Below are positions 1-7,751 of a DNA stretch of 52,032 nucleotides, piece after piece. The translations under genes were made by a program, and so were the position numbers. The notes under the pieces are model-generated. The model was not told the DNA's origin. It saw only the letters and a program-made list of their open reading frames with translations, and did no database searches. The DNA is from Flavobacterium aerium (GTDB taxonomy: Bacteria > Bacteroidota > Bacteroidia > Flavobacteriales > Flavobacteriaceae): NCBI RefSeq assembly GCF_030766725.1, contig NZ_JARQWR010000015.1, forward strand, positions 1 through 52,032. The letters run 5' to 3'. Numbering within the stretch: the first letter of the stretch is position 1; every line of letters starts with the position of its first letter.

Positions 1-88
1 TTCGGGTCGGCAAAGCTAAATCTTTTTTACATCTCTCGCAAATCTTTTTTTATCTTTTTTCTAAAAGCTAAATCCCAATCTGACTGCT

Positions 89-240
89 GTATTTCTGATG
101 AACTTGTGCGCTGTTGCGGGTGCAAAAGTAATACTCTTTTTGTTTTCTGCAAATTTATTTTGAAGTTTTTTCAAACTTTATTTTTAAACCCGCATTCCTC
201 AGTATTTCTTATGAACTTCGCTCTTATTGCGGGTGCAAAA
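89..240. repeat. direct repeat of promoter/leader module (89-127 and 202-240)
   Basis: Both 39-bp copies share GTATTTCT-ATGAACTT at one end and TTGCGGGTGCAAAA at the other, with a divergent 8-base middle of equal length. The offset is 113 bp. They are the early transcribed regions of the two tandem minus-strand promoters. Confidence 0.7.
123..152 (-). promoter_or_regulatory. stable-RNA type promoter, proximal copy
   Basis: Read on the minus strand, TTG (152-150), a 19-base spacer and TACTTTTG (130-123) match the Bacteroidetes consensus TTG-N19-TAnnTTTG exactly. The sequence after the -7 element reads CACCCGCA, also found at the tRNA promoter at 19080-19095. The transcript would run off the left edge, most likely into an rRNA operon. 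That target is inferred. Confidence 0.75.
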
Positions 241-265
241 CTACCACCTTTTTCTACATTTCCAA
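236..265 (-). promoter_or_regulatory. stable-RNA type promoter, distal copy
   Basis: This is a second exact match on the minus strand: TTG (265-263), 19 bases, then TAGTTTTG (243-236), again followed by CACCCGCA. It lies 113 bp upstream of the proximal copy. The initially transcribed region is repeated too (202-240 resembles 89-127), so the pair looks like a tandem duplication of a promoter plus early leader, as is common before rRNA operons. Confidence 0.75.
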
Positions 266-300
266 GCCTTTTTTTGAATTATTTTTAAATTATTTCAATA

Positions 301-657
301 AAAAATCATAACTCACTGATTTACCGTTTTTTGAAACGCATCTTTTTCAAACAATATTATCAATTTAGCCCGCCTTACCCCGAATTCCTACCCATCGCAA
401 GCAGACAGACAACCCAAAACCTATTCTTATTCTATACTATATAGGTAAAAAGCATAATATTCAATCCATACAACATACTCTCCTTCCTCCTATTATATAA
501 ACAACAAAGCTTATTTCCTCTCTTAATAACACCTAACCTTATTCTTCTACCTATATATAGGTAAAAGAATCTCTTTTCATATCACCACTTTTATAGACAT
601 ATGTCTAATAGAATAGTACCCCTTCCAATATACTTTTGTTTTCAAATATTATCAAAC
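301..657. other. intergenic region, no gene seen
   Basis: No convincing coding sequence is seen. The segment separates the leftward stable-RNA promoters from the rightward oxidoreductase gene. It holds a perfect 14-bp palindrome, ACCTATATATAGGT, at 549-562 and a half-matching ACTATATAGGT near 436-446. These could be operator sites for the gene at 658, but no -7 element of the usual type is obvious there. Confidence 0.5.
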
Positions 658-1236
658 ATGAAAAAGATACTAATCATCAATGGACATCCTAATCCTAATA
701 GCTTATGCTTCTCTTTAGCAAAAGCATATAAAGACGGAGCTATTGAAGCAAATGCAATGGTAAAAGAAATCACAGTTACAACATTAAGCTTTAATCCAAA
801 TCTTGCATACGGTTATCAGAAAAGAACAACACTAGAACCAGACTTAGAAGAAGCGTGGGAAAAAATACTTTGGGCACAACACATCGTTTGGATTCATCCT
901 GTATGGTGGGGTGGAGTTCCAGCTGTACTAAAAGGTTTCATCGATCGTCTTTTCCTTCCCGGTAGAGCTTTTCAATATATTGAAAACTCTTATCAATGGG
1001 AAAAACTCCTCAAAGGAAAGACAGCACATATCATCACTACACTAGATCAGCCTGGTTGGTACTATTATTTATTCTACGGAAAACCAAGCGTCAATCAGCT
1101 TAAGAAATCAACTTTAGAGTTTTGTGGAATCACCCCAGTAAAAGTTACCTATATAGGTATTGTAAAAAACTCAACACAAGAGAAACGATCTAAATGGATT
1201 GCTCAAATAAAAAAGCTTGGTCAACAATTAAAGTAA
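658..1236 (+). CDS. NAD(P)H-dependent oxidoreductase, flavodoxin-like fold (quinone reductase family)
   Basis: This 192-residue cytosolic protein belongs to the flavodoxin-like NAD(P)H:quinone oxidoreductase family (YwrO/KefF/MdaB relatives), which uses FMN or FAD for two-electron reduction of quinones or similar compounds. The N-terminus KKILIINGHPNPNS is the phosphate-binding loop after strand 1. IHPVWWGGVPAVLKGFIDR is the family signature for flavin and active-site contacts. An upstream in-frame ATG at 601 would add 19 residues unlike the family, so the ATG at 658 was chosen because the family begins directly with the first beta strand. The physiological substrate cannot be told. ExbD follows after 6 bp, so the two may be co-transcribed. 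Confidence 0.85.
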   Translation: MKKILIINGHPNPNSLCFSLAKAYKDGAIEANAMVKEITVTTLSFNPNLAYGYQKRTTLEPDLEEAWEKILWAQHIVWIHPVWWGGVPAVLKGFIDRLFLPGRAFQYIENSYQWEKLLKGKTAHIITTLDQPGWYYYLFYGKPSVNQLKKSTLEFCGITPVKVTYIGIVKNSTQEKRSKWIAQIKKLGQQLK

Positions 1237-1242
1237 AGCCTC

Positions 1243-1863
1243 ATGAATACTAAAAAATCATCCACCAAAAAAAGCACTGCTATCGATATGACCGCAATGG
1301 TAGATATTGCTTTCCTACTACTGACCTTTTTAATATTAACTGCTCAAGCCAAAAAACCTGAAATTCTTCCAGTAGATTTGCCATTATCTGCCGTCAATTC
1401 TAATCTACCAAAAGAAACTGCTATTATAACAATAAGCAAAGGGAAACTATTTTTTAGCATCGAAAATGAACGCATTAGAAAAAGAGCTTTGGAAAGAATC
1501 TCTGAAAAATACAATATCACTTTTACGGAAGATGAAAAATCAAGCTTCAGTAAAATGGACGGACATGGTATTCCGCTTTCACAAATGAAGCAAGTTTTAA
1601 ATCTGCCACATAACAAAAGACCCGAAGCTTCCTTTCACAATGGAATACCTACAGATTCTATAGGCACGAATCCATCCGAGCTTTACGATTGGATAAAAGA
1701 AACACGTATAGCTACAAAAGAAATCAATAACATACAACTAGAATTCGCAATCAAAGGTGATGCCAATGAATCTTACCCTACTGTTAAAAAGGTCATTGAT
1801 ATACTACAGAGCCAAAACATCAATCGTTTTCATTTAATCACAAACCTTAGACGCACAATGTAA
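1243..1863 (+). CDS. ExbD/TolR family biopolymer transport protein (orphan)
   Basis: The 206-residue protein has the ExbD/TolR layout. A short basic cytoplasmic N-terminus (MNTKKSSTKKS) is followed by one transmembrane helix near residues 17-35 that carries the proton-path aspartate in the DMTAMVDIAFLLLTFLI segment, and then a periplasmic domain. ExbD works with ExbB to energise TonB-dependent transport, or in a TolQR-like motor. No exbB or tonB gene is adjacent, so the partner must be encoded elsewhere. The periplasmic domain is longer than in a minimal ExbD because of an inserted stretch around residues 65-150. It starts 6 bp after the oxidoreductase. Confidence 0.8.
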   Translation: MNTKKSSTKKSTAIDMTAMVDIAFLLLTFLILTAQAKKPEILPVDLPLSAVNSNLPKETAIITISKGKLFFSIENERIRKRALERISEKYNITFTEDEKSSFSKMDGHGIPLSQMKQVLNLPHNKRPEASFHNGIPTDSIGTNPSELYDWIKETRIATKEINNIQLEFAIKGDANESYPTVKKVIDILQSQNINRFHLITNLRRTM

Positions 1864-2071
1864 CCATCAAAAATAAAGCACATCAAAGCACCTTTTGAAA
1901 CAACAAGGAAAAAACATAGCACCTTCACTATTACTCCTTATATAATAAGTAATCAGATTCCTTCATTATATCTATATACAATAAAGGCTAAAAATCATTT
2001 TATTTCATAAAAAACCAATAGAAATAATCACACATTCTGTGATTTATACATCTATTTTAGTAGATTAATAT

Positions 2072-2079
2072 TATATTTG
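2072..2079 (+). promoter_or_regulatory. -7 element upstream of thrS
   Basis: TATATTTG matches TAnnTTTG exactly and lies 21 bp before the thrS start codon. No clear TTG is found at the expected spacing. It probably drives the thrS-infC-rpmI-rplT operon. Confidence 0.55.
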
Positions 2080-2100
2080 CGTTCATAAAATTTTGAATTA

Positions 2101-4053
2101 ATGATAAAGATTACGCTACCGGATGGTTCGGTAAAAGAGTTTACTAAAGGTGTTACACCTATAGATGTAGCAAAGAGCATCAGTGAAGGATTTGCTCGAA
2201 ATGTAATTTCAGCATCTCATAATGGTACAACAATAGAAACGACCACGCCTTTAACGGAAGATGGTGCACTCATATTATATACATGGAATGACAAAGAGGG
2301 TAAAAAAGCTTTTTGGCATTCTACCTCTCACGTATTGGCGCAAGCTTTACAAGAAACTTACCCTGGAATCAAATTAACGATAGGACCTGCTATAGAAAAT
2401 GGTTTCTATTATGATGTTGATTTTGGTGAGCATACTTTTACAGATAAGGATTTTAAATCTATTGAAGATAAAATCTTAGCAATCTCGAGAGAGAAACATG
2501 AATTCAAAATGCGTTCTGCTACAAAAGCAGAAGCACTTGCTTTTTACAAAGAAGACAATAACCCTTATAAAACAGAATTGATAGAGAATCTTGAGGATGG
2601 CACTATCACTTTCTGTGATCATGCAACTTTTACTGACTTATGTCGTGGTGGTCATATTCCAAACACTGGACTTATTAAAGCTGTAAAAATCATGAGTGTT
2701 GCTGGTGCTTATTGGAGGGGTGATGAAAAGAACAAACAACTTACAAGAGTTTATGGTATTTCATTTCCAAAACAAAAAGATCTAACAGAATATCTTGAAT
2801 TACTGGAAGAGGCAAAACGTCGCGACCACAGAAAACTAGGTAAAGAATTAGAATTATTTGCTTTCTCTTCAAAAGTAGGTCAGGGTTTACCTTTATGGTT
2901 ACCCAAGGGAGCAGCTTTAAGAGATCGTCTAGAGCAGTTTTTGAAAAAAGCACAGAAAAAAGCAGGATACGAACAAGTTGTTACACCTCATATTGGACAA
3001 AAAGAGCTTTATGTTACTTCTGGTCATTATGCTAAGTATGGTGCTGATAGCTTCCAACCTATACATACTCCTAATGAAGGAGAAGAGTTTTTATTAAAAC
3101 CAATGAACTGTCCTCACCATTGTGAGATATACAATACAAAACCTTGGTCTTATAAAGACTTGCCAAAACGTTATGCAGAATTTGGAACTGTATATCGTTA
3201 TGAGCAAAGTGGTGAATTGCATGGTTTAACACGTGTTAGAGGATTTACTCAGGATGATGCTCATATTTTCTGTACACCAGAGCAATTGGATGAAGAATTT
3301 AAAAAAGTAATTGACCTTGTACTTTATGTATTTAGCTCATTAGGTTTTGAAAACTTTACTGCTCAGATTTCATTGAGAGATCAAGAGAACAGAGAGAAGT
3401 ATATTGGTTCTGACGAAAATTGGGAAAAAGCTGAAAATGCAATTATCAACGCTGCCCGTGATAAAAATTTAAACACTGTTATAGAATATGGTGAAGCTGC
3501 ATTCTATGGACCAAAATTAGATTTCATGGTAAAAGATGCTTTGGGAAGACAATGGCAATTAGGAACTATCCAAGTTGATTATAACTTACCAGAACGTTTT
3601 GACCTTACCTATAAAGGCTCAGATAACGAATTACACCGACCAGTAATGATCCATAGAGCACCTTTTGGATCGATGGAACGTTTTATCGCTATTTTACTAG
3701 AACATACTGGAGGAAATTTCCCACTTTGGCTGATGCCAGAGCAAGCTATTATATTATCTCTCAGCGAGAAATATGAGAAATATGCGAAAAAAGTTTTAGA
3801 TTTGCTAGAAAATCACGAAATTCGCGCCCTGATTGATAACCGAAATGAAACTATCGGGAAGAAAATCAGAGATGCAGAAATGCAGAAAACCCCATTTATG
3901 CTGATTGTCGGAGAGGAAGAGGAGAAAAACGGAACGATTTCTATACGCCGTCACGGTGATTCAGGAAAAGGAAATATTAGCGTTACAATAGAAGAATTTG
4001 CTTCAATTGTGAACGAAGAAGTAAATAAGACATTAAAAACATTCAAAGTTTAA
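2101..4053 (+). CDS. thrS: threonyl-tRNA synthetase
   Basis: This class II aminoacyl-tRNA synthetase charges tRNA-Thr. The domains in order are an N-terminal TGS domain (about 1-61), the second additional (editing) domain with its TDLCRGGHIP stretch (about 62-240), the class II catalytic core and an anticodon-binding domain (about 545-645). The zinc ligands that select threonine are visible as Cys337 (in NCPHH), His388 (in DDAHIF) and His518 (in MIHRAPFGS). Motif 2 contains RYEQSGELHGLTRVRGF, and motif 3 lies in GSMERFIAILLEH. At 650 residues it has the usual family length. It heads the translation cluster thrS-infC-rpmI-rplT, a widely conserved order. Confidence 0.98.
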   Translation: MIKITLPDGSVKEFTKGVTPIDVAKSISEGFARNVISASHNGTTIETTTPLTEDGALILYTWNDKEGKKAFWHSTSHVLAQALQETYPGIKLTIGPAIENGFYYDVDFGEHTFTDKDFKSIEDKILAISREKHEFKMRSATKAEALAFYKEDNNPYKTELIENLEDGTITFCDHATFTDLCRGGHIPNTGLIKAVKIMSVAGAYWRGDEKNKQLTRVYGISFPKQKDLTEYLELLEEAKRRDHRKLGKELELFAFSSKVGQGLPLWLPKGAALRDRLEQFLKKAQKKAGYEQVVTPHIGQKELYVTSGHYAKYGADSFQPIHTPNEGEEFLLKPMNCPHHCEIYNTKPWSYKDLPKRYAEFGTVYRYEQSGELHGLTRVRGFTQDDAHIFCTPEQLDEEFKKVIDLVLYVFSSLGFENFTAQISLRDQENREKYIGSDENWEKAENAIINAARDKNLNTVIEYGEAAFYGPKLDFMVKDALGRQWQLGTIQVDYNLPERFDLTYKGSDNELHRPVMIHRAPFGSMERFIAILLEHTGGNFPLWLMPEQAIILSLSEKYEKYAKKVLDLLENHEIRALIDNRNETIGKKIRDAEMQKTPFMLIVGEEEEKNGTISIRRHGDSGKGNISVTIEEFASIVNEEVNKTLKTFKV

Positions 4054-4069
4054 CTTAAATTTTAAAGCC

Positions 4070-4624
4070 ATAGCAATAAGAAACAACAGGGGTTACCAAC
4101 CCCGAGTAGAAAAGAAAGATGCACACAGAATTAACAGTGCAATACGTGTTCCTGAGGTAAGACTTGTGGGAGAAAACGTGGAGCCTGGAGTTTTCAAAAC
4201 TTCAGTAGCTTTACAAATGGCAGAAGGTTTCGAACTTGACCTAGTTGAGATTTCACCAAATGCTGAGCCTCCTGTATGTAAAATCATGGATTACAAAAAG
4301 TTTCTTTATGAACAAAAGAAACGAGACAAAATGCTAAAGGCAAAATCTACTCAAATTGTAGTTAAAGAAATCAGATTTGGTCCACAAACTGACGAACATG
4401 ATTATGAGTTTAAGAGAAAGAATGCTGAGAAGTTCTTAAAAGACGGTGCTAAATTAAAAGCATTTGTATTTTTCAAAGGACGTTCAATCATCTATAAGGA
4501 TCAAGGACAAATCTTATTATTAAGACTAGCAACAGATCTTGAAGAATTTGGAAAAGTTGAGGCAATGCCAGTATTGGAAGGTAAAAGAATGATTATGTTT
4601 ATCGCTCCAAAGAAAAAGAAATAA
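4070..4624 (+). CDS. infC: translation initiation factor IF-3 (AUA start)
   Basis: IF-3 binds the 30S subunit, prevents premature 50S joining and proofreads the start codon. The frame open from 4166 lacks the N-terminus. Reading upstream in that frame gives AIRNNRGYQPRVEKKDAHRI, the typical N-terminal linker and domain, preceded by an ATA codon at 4070-4072. No ATG, GTG or TTG occurs between there and the end of thrS, so AUA is the likely start, giving 184 residues. A rare start codon in infC is known from Escherichia coli (AUU) and underlies IF-3 autoregulation; the same logic is inferred here. The C-terminal domain includes VKEIRFGPQTDEHDYEFK. The gene starts 16 bp after the thrS stop. Confidence 0.93.
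   Translation: MAIRNNRGYQPRVEKKDAHRINSAIRVPEVRLVGENVEPGVFKTSVALQMAEGFELDLVEISPNAEPPVCKIMDYKKFLYEQKKRDKMLKAKSTQIVVKEIRFGPQTDEHDYEFKRKNAEKFLKDGAKLKAFVFFKGRSIIYKDQGQILLLRLATDLEEFGKVEAMPVLEGKRMIMFIAPKKKK
4089..4103 (+). promoter_or_regulatory. short hairpin just inside infC
   Basis: GGGGTT-ACC-AACCCC can form a 6-bp, G+C-rich stem with a 3-base loop, 17 bases after the end of the AUA start codon. In so A+T-rich a sequence it stands out. It could affect initiation or ribosome pausing at infC, but it also simply encodes residues of the conserved N-terminus. Confidence 0.35.
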
Positions 4625-4660
4625 AAATAAGTAAGTAAGATAAATTTAATAAGGAAGAAG

Positions 4661-4858
4661 ATGCCTAAAATGAAAACCAAATCTAGTGCTAAGAAGCGTT
4701 TCAAGCTTACTGGTTCTGGAAAGATTAAAAGAAAGCACGCATTTAAGAGTCACATTTTGACTAAAAAATCTAAAAAGCGTAAGCTAGCGTTAACACACTC
4801 TGCATTAGTTCACAAGACTGATTTAAAAAGTGTTAAACAACAATTAAGATTAATCTAA
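4661..4858 (+). CDS. rpmI: 50S ribosomal protein L35
   Basis: The 65-residue, very basic protein begins MPKMKTKSSAKKRFKLTGSG, the L35 signature, and continues with the RKHAFKSHILTKKSKKRK stretch typical of the family. L35 is a small component of the large ribosomal subunit. It lies between infC and rplT in the conserved order, with a purine-rich ribosome-binding stretch AAGGAAGA just before the ATG. Confidence 0.97.
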   Translation: MPKMKTKSSAKKRFKLTGSGKIKRKHAFKSHILTKKSKKRKLALTHSALVHKTDLKSVKQQLRLI

Positions 4859-4955
4859 TTAATCTTATAGGTTAAAACAATTTAATAACCTTGGAGTATG
4901 GCTAATAAGTTTTTAGAATAGTCTAAAGCGCCTACTACAAAAAAAAAGTAAAATT

Positions 4956-5300
4956 ATGCCAAGATCAGTAAATTCTGTAGCAAAAAGAGCTAGAAGAAAA
5001 AAAATATTAAAGCAAGCCAAAGGTTTCTTTGGAAGACGTAAAAACGTTTGGACAGTAGCTAAAAACGCGGTTGAGAAAGCAATGTGCTATGCTTACCGTG
5101 ATAGAAAAGCAAAAAAGAGAAACTTCCGTGCATTATGGATTATGCGTATTAACGCTGGAGCTAGATTACATGGAATGTCTTACTCTCAATTCATTGGTAA
5201 AGTAAAAGCTAACGGAATCGAATTGAACAGAAAAGTTCTTGCAGATTTAGCGATGAACCACCCTGAAGCTTTCAAAGCTGTTGTGAATAAAATTAAATAA
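4956..5300 (+). CDS. rplT: 50S ribosomal protein L20
   Basis: The 114-residue basic protein starts MPRSVNSVAKRARRKKILKQ and has the family's GFFGRRKNVW and AYRDRKAKKRNFRALWI segments. L20 binds 23S rRNA early in assembly and in several bacteria represses its own operon. The 97-bp gap before it, after rpmI, could hold an autoregulatory site, but no specific mimic of rRNA could be recognised by eye. It is the last gene of the operon and is followed by a strong terminator. Confidence 0.97.
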   Translation: MPRSVNSVAKRARRKKILKQAKGFFGRRKNVWTVAKNAVEKAMCYAYRDRKAKKRNFRALWIMRINAGARLHGMSYSQFIGKVKANGIELNRKVLADLAMNHPEAFKAVVNKIK

Positions 5301-5333
5301 ACGTTTGTAAAACACATTTATCTTACTTATTTT

Positions 5334-5371
5334 AAAAAAGCCATCAAATTTAGTTTTGATGGCTTTTTTTT
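5334..5371. terminator. bidirectional terminator between rplT and glsA
   Basis: AAAAAAGCCATCAAA and TTTTGATGGCTTTTTT form a long stem with a short loop, flanked by A and T runs on both sides. It can end rplT transcripts on the plus strand and glsA transcripts on the minus strand. Confidence 0.85.
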
Positions 5372-5394
5372 ATACTCTTTGTTTTATAAACACA

Positions 5395-6306
5395 CTAAAA
5401 GATAGACATACCTGTTTTGGTGGTTAGCAACTCTAATGCTTTAATTCCAATAACTGAATTCCCTTTTGTATTTAATTTTGGACTCCATGTTGCCACGCAA
5501 AAATGATTCGGATACATCGCAACAATGCCTCCACCTATACCACTCTTTCCTGGTAAGCCTACCTTATACGTAAAGTCGCCAGATTCATCATAGAAACCAC
5601 AAGTTTGCATTATAGCATTTAATCTTTTTACTTGACTTTTTGAAAGGATTGTATTTCCAGCCAATGTCTTCCCTTCATTTGCAAAAAACATAAATGATTG
5701 TGCCAATTCTTTACAGGTCATTTCAATAGAGCATTGATGATAATAGAAATCTAAAACTTTGTCTACATCATTTTCAATGTTTCCAAAAGACTTCAATAAA
5801 TTAGCTAAAGCTGCATTTCTATATCCTGTATTCTTCTCTGATAAAGCTACATTGTAATTATAGTCTATATCTTGGCAGGCAGTACTATTTTTTACAAAGT
5901 TTAAAAATTCCTCTTTTGGGTTTTCAAATATTGAAACGAGCATATCTGCAATGACTAATGCTCCTGCATTAATAAATGGGTTTCTAGGTTTTCCCATCTC
6001 ATATTCTAATTGCACTAAAGAATTGAATGGATCACCAGATGGCTCCACACCTACACGCTCCCATATTTTTTCACCTAAATAGGAAAAAGCTAATGACAAT
6101 GTAAGTACTTTTGAAACACTTTGAATGGAGAATTTTTCATTACTATCGCCAATGGCATAGTTTTCTCCTTGTATTGTAATAATATGGATTCCGAATTTAG
6201 AAGGATCTATTTTAGCTAATTCTGGAATTGATAACGAAACTGCTCCTTCATTTTTAAATGTTTTCGTTTCTTGAGCAATTTCTTTTAAAATGATATCGTA
6301 GTTCAT
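5395..6306 (-). CDS. glsA: glutaminase A
   Basis: This 303-residue cytosolic glutaminase hydrolyses L-glutamine to glutamate and ammonia. It has the beta-lactamase-like fold of the glutaminase A family. The S-x-x-K catalytic pair is Ser63-x-x-Lys66 in IQSVSKVLTL. The family motifs NPFINAGALV and VGLPGKSGIGGGI are present, the latter near residues 253-265. The length fits bacterial glsA (about 305-310). It stands alone on the minus strand, sharing the downstream terminator with rplT. Confidence 0.95.
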   Translation of the reverse strand: MNYDIILKEIAQETKTFKNEGAVSLSIPELAKIDPSKFGIHIITIQGENYAIGDSNEKFSIQSVSKVLTLSLAFSYLGEKIWERVGVEPSGDPFNSLVQLEYEMGKPRNPFINAGALVIADMLVSIFENPKEEFLNFVKNSTACQDIDYNYNVALSEKNTGYRNAALANLLKSFGNIENDVDKVLDFYYHQCSIEMTCKELAQSFMFFANEGKTLAGNTILSKSQVKRLNAIMQTCGFYDESGDFTYKVGLPGKSGIGGGIVAMYPNHFCVATWSPKLNTKGNSVIGIKALELLTTKTGMSIF

Positions 6307-6341
6307 TTGTTGTATTCAATCAATTACTATGATTATTCTAA

Positions 6342-7619
6342 TTATGTTTTTTGCTGTTTTTTACGCGCAGCTGGGAATAATACATTATTTAAAATCAATC
6401 TGTATCCTGGTGAATTTGGGTGTAAATCTAAAACTGTTGGTGCATCTCCTACTTTATGTTGGTAATCTTCCGGATCATGGCCTCCATAAAAAGTAAACAT
6501 TCCTTTGCCTTTTGTTCCATGTATATAACGGGCTTCTCCATTTACAGCATTTTCACCCATAATTAAAACATTAGATTTAATTAGATTACTTGTAAAAGCA
6601 GTCGTTTGCCCCATAAACCCTTTGATTAGTTGGGTATGGTTTTGACATAGCATGGAAGGTATTGGATCCCATTTTGCAGAAAATTCCATTAATCCGAAAT
6701 AATCTTTTTCGGGTGGGATGTTTCTTTTCTGTGTCATATCAATATCTGAAAACTCATATACCGTAGGACTGCGTTCTAAAATATAATCTTTAAATGCAAA
6801 AGTTTTAGCATAGTCTATTCTGGATTGATAATTAGGATCACTTTGATCACCATCAAACATCGGCTCACAAATATCAACTCCTTCAGCTGATAGGGCAATA
6901 TCAAAACTATCAGTAGCAGAACACATCGCAAACATAAATCCTCCACCTATCACAAAGTTGTTAATCTTCTTTGCTACTGCTAATTTTTCTTCTGATACTT
7001 TAGCGAATCCTAACTTTGTTGCTAGTGCTTCTGCATCTTTCTTTTGTTCAATATACCATGGCACATTTCTATAGGCACCAAAAAATTTACCATATTGTCC
7101 CGTAAAATCCTCATGGTGTAAATGCAACCAATCGTATAACAATAATGCATCTCCTAATATTTCTTCATCATAAATAGTTACAAATGGTATTTCTGCATAG
7201 GTTAAAACTAAAGTTACAGCATCATCCCAAGGTTGTTTCCCTTTTGGTGTATAAACAGCAATTTTGGGTGCTTTTTCTAATACAACTGTTTCCATGTTTT
7301 GAGATGGACTACTAATTTCATCTAATATTGAATTGGTCTGTGCATCGGAAAGCTGTTCAAAGCTCACTCCTCTTATTTGGCATTCTTTTCTAATTTCTGG
7401 TGCGTCGGGCATTAAAAATGATCCTCCTCTATAATTCAATAACCAACTTACTTTATAATTTTTACTGAGTGACCAATAGGTAATCCCGTATGCTTTTAGA
7501 TGATTTTGCTGAGAAGTATCATCCATAGGTAGTAAAATGAATGATGCCCAAGAAGATGTAGTGGTTAACAATACTAAAAAACATAGTATTGCTGTAAAAT
7601 TTGGCTTAATCAACTTCAT
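6342..7619 (-). CDS. secreted protein of the family labelled asparagine synthetase B in flavobacteria
   Basis: The protein begins MKLIKPNFTAILCFLVLLTT with a cleavable signal peptide ending near SSWA, so the mature protein is extracytoplasmic. From memory, close flavobacterial homologues carry the label asparagine synthetase B, but there is no N-terminal catalytic cysteine, no PP-loop SGGxDS and no cytosolic location, so that name is not supported. The segment GGGFMFAMCSATDSFDIA resembles a glutamine-amidotransferase-like nucleophile elbow, and the C-terminal part has a FYGGHDPEDYQHKVGD stretch. An earlier ATG at 7664 lies inside the dnaB terminator hairpin, so the ATG at 7619 was chosen (425 residues). 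The role is unknown. Confidence 0.75.
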   Translation of the reverse strand: MKLIKPNFTAILCFLVLLTTTSSWASFILLPMDDTSQQNHLKAYGITYWSLSKNYKVSWLLNYRGGSFLMPDAPEIRKECQIRGVSFEQLSDAQTNSILDEISSPSQNMETVVLEKAPKIAVYTPKGKQPWDDAVTLVLTYAEIPFVTIYDEEILGDALLLYDWLHLHHEDFTGQYGKFFGAYRNVPWYIEQKKDAEALATKLGFAKVSEEKLAVAKKINNFVIGGGFMFAMCSATDSFDIALSAEGVDICEPMFDGDQSDPNYQSRIDYAKTFAFKDYILERSPTVYEFSDIDMTQKRNIPPEKDYFGLMEFSAKWDPIPSMLCQNHTQLIKGFMGQTTAFTSNLIKSNVLIMGENAVNGEARYIHGTKGKGMFTFYGGHDPEDYQHKVGDAPTVLDLHPNSPGYRLILNNVLFPAARKKQQKT

Positions 7620-7662
7620 TTTTATTTTTAATTCGAAGATAAGCTTATTTATTTTTTCATGC

Positions 7663-7710
7663 AAAAAAGAAACCTCTAGTATAAAATCATATTTTATGCT
7701 AGAGGTTTCT
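7663..7710 (-). terminator. dnaB terminator
   Basis: AGAAACCTCTAGTATAAAAT (7668-7687) pairs with 7691-7710 to give a 20-bp stem with one G-U position and a 3-base loop. On the minus strand it is followed by a run of T, placing it as the terminator of dnaB, 42 bp after the stop codon. Confidence 0.85.
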
Positions 7711-7751
7711 CAATACAATATTACTTATTGTATTACTTTATAGTATTCTTG

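Noticed and set aside
106..288. 60-codon open frame on the plus strand
   Set aside because: It runs antisense through the two promoter/leader copies; its sequence is low-complexity and the region is explained by the minus-strand promoters.
1147..1158. ACCTATATAGGT palindrome as an operator for ExbD
   Set aside because: It lies inside the coding sequence of the oxidoreductase and is explained by codons; kept only as a note to the upstream palindrome.
1344..1616. 90-codon frame on the minus strand
   Set aside because: It lies entirely antisense to the ExbD gene and shows no domain or start signals.
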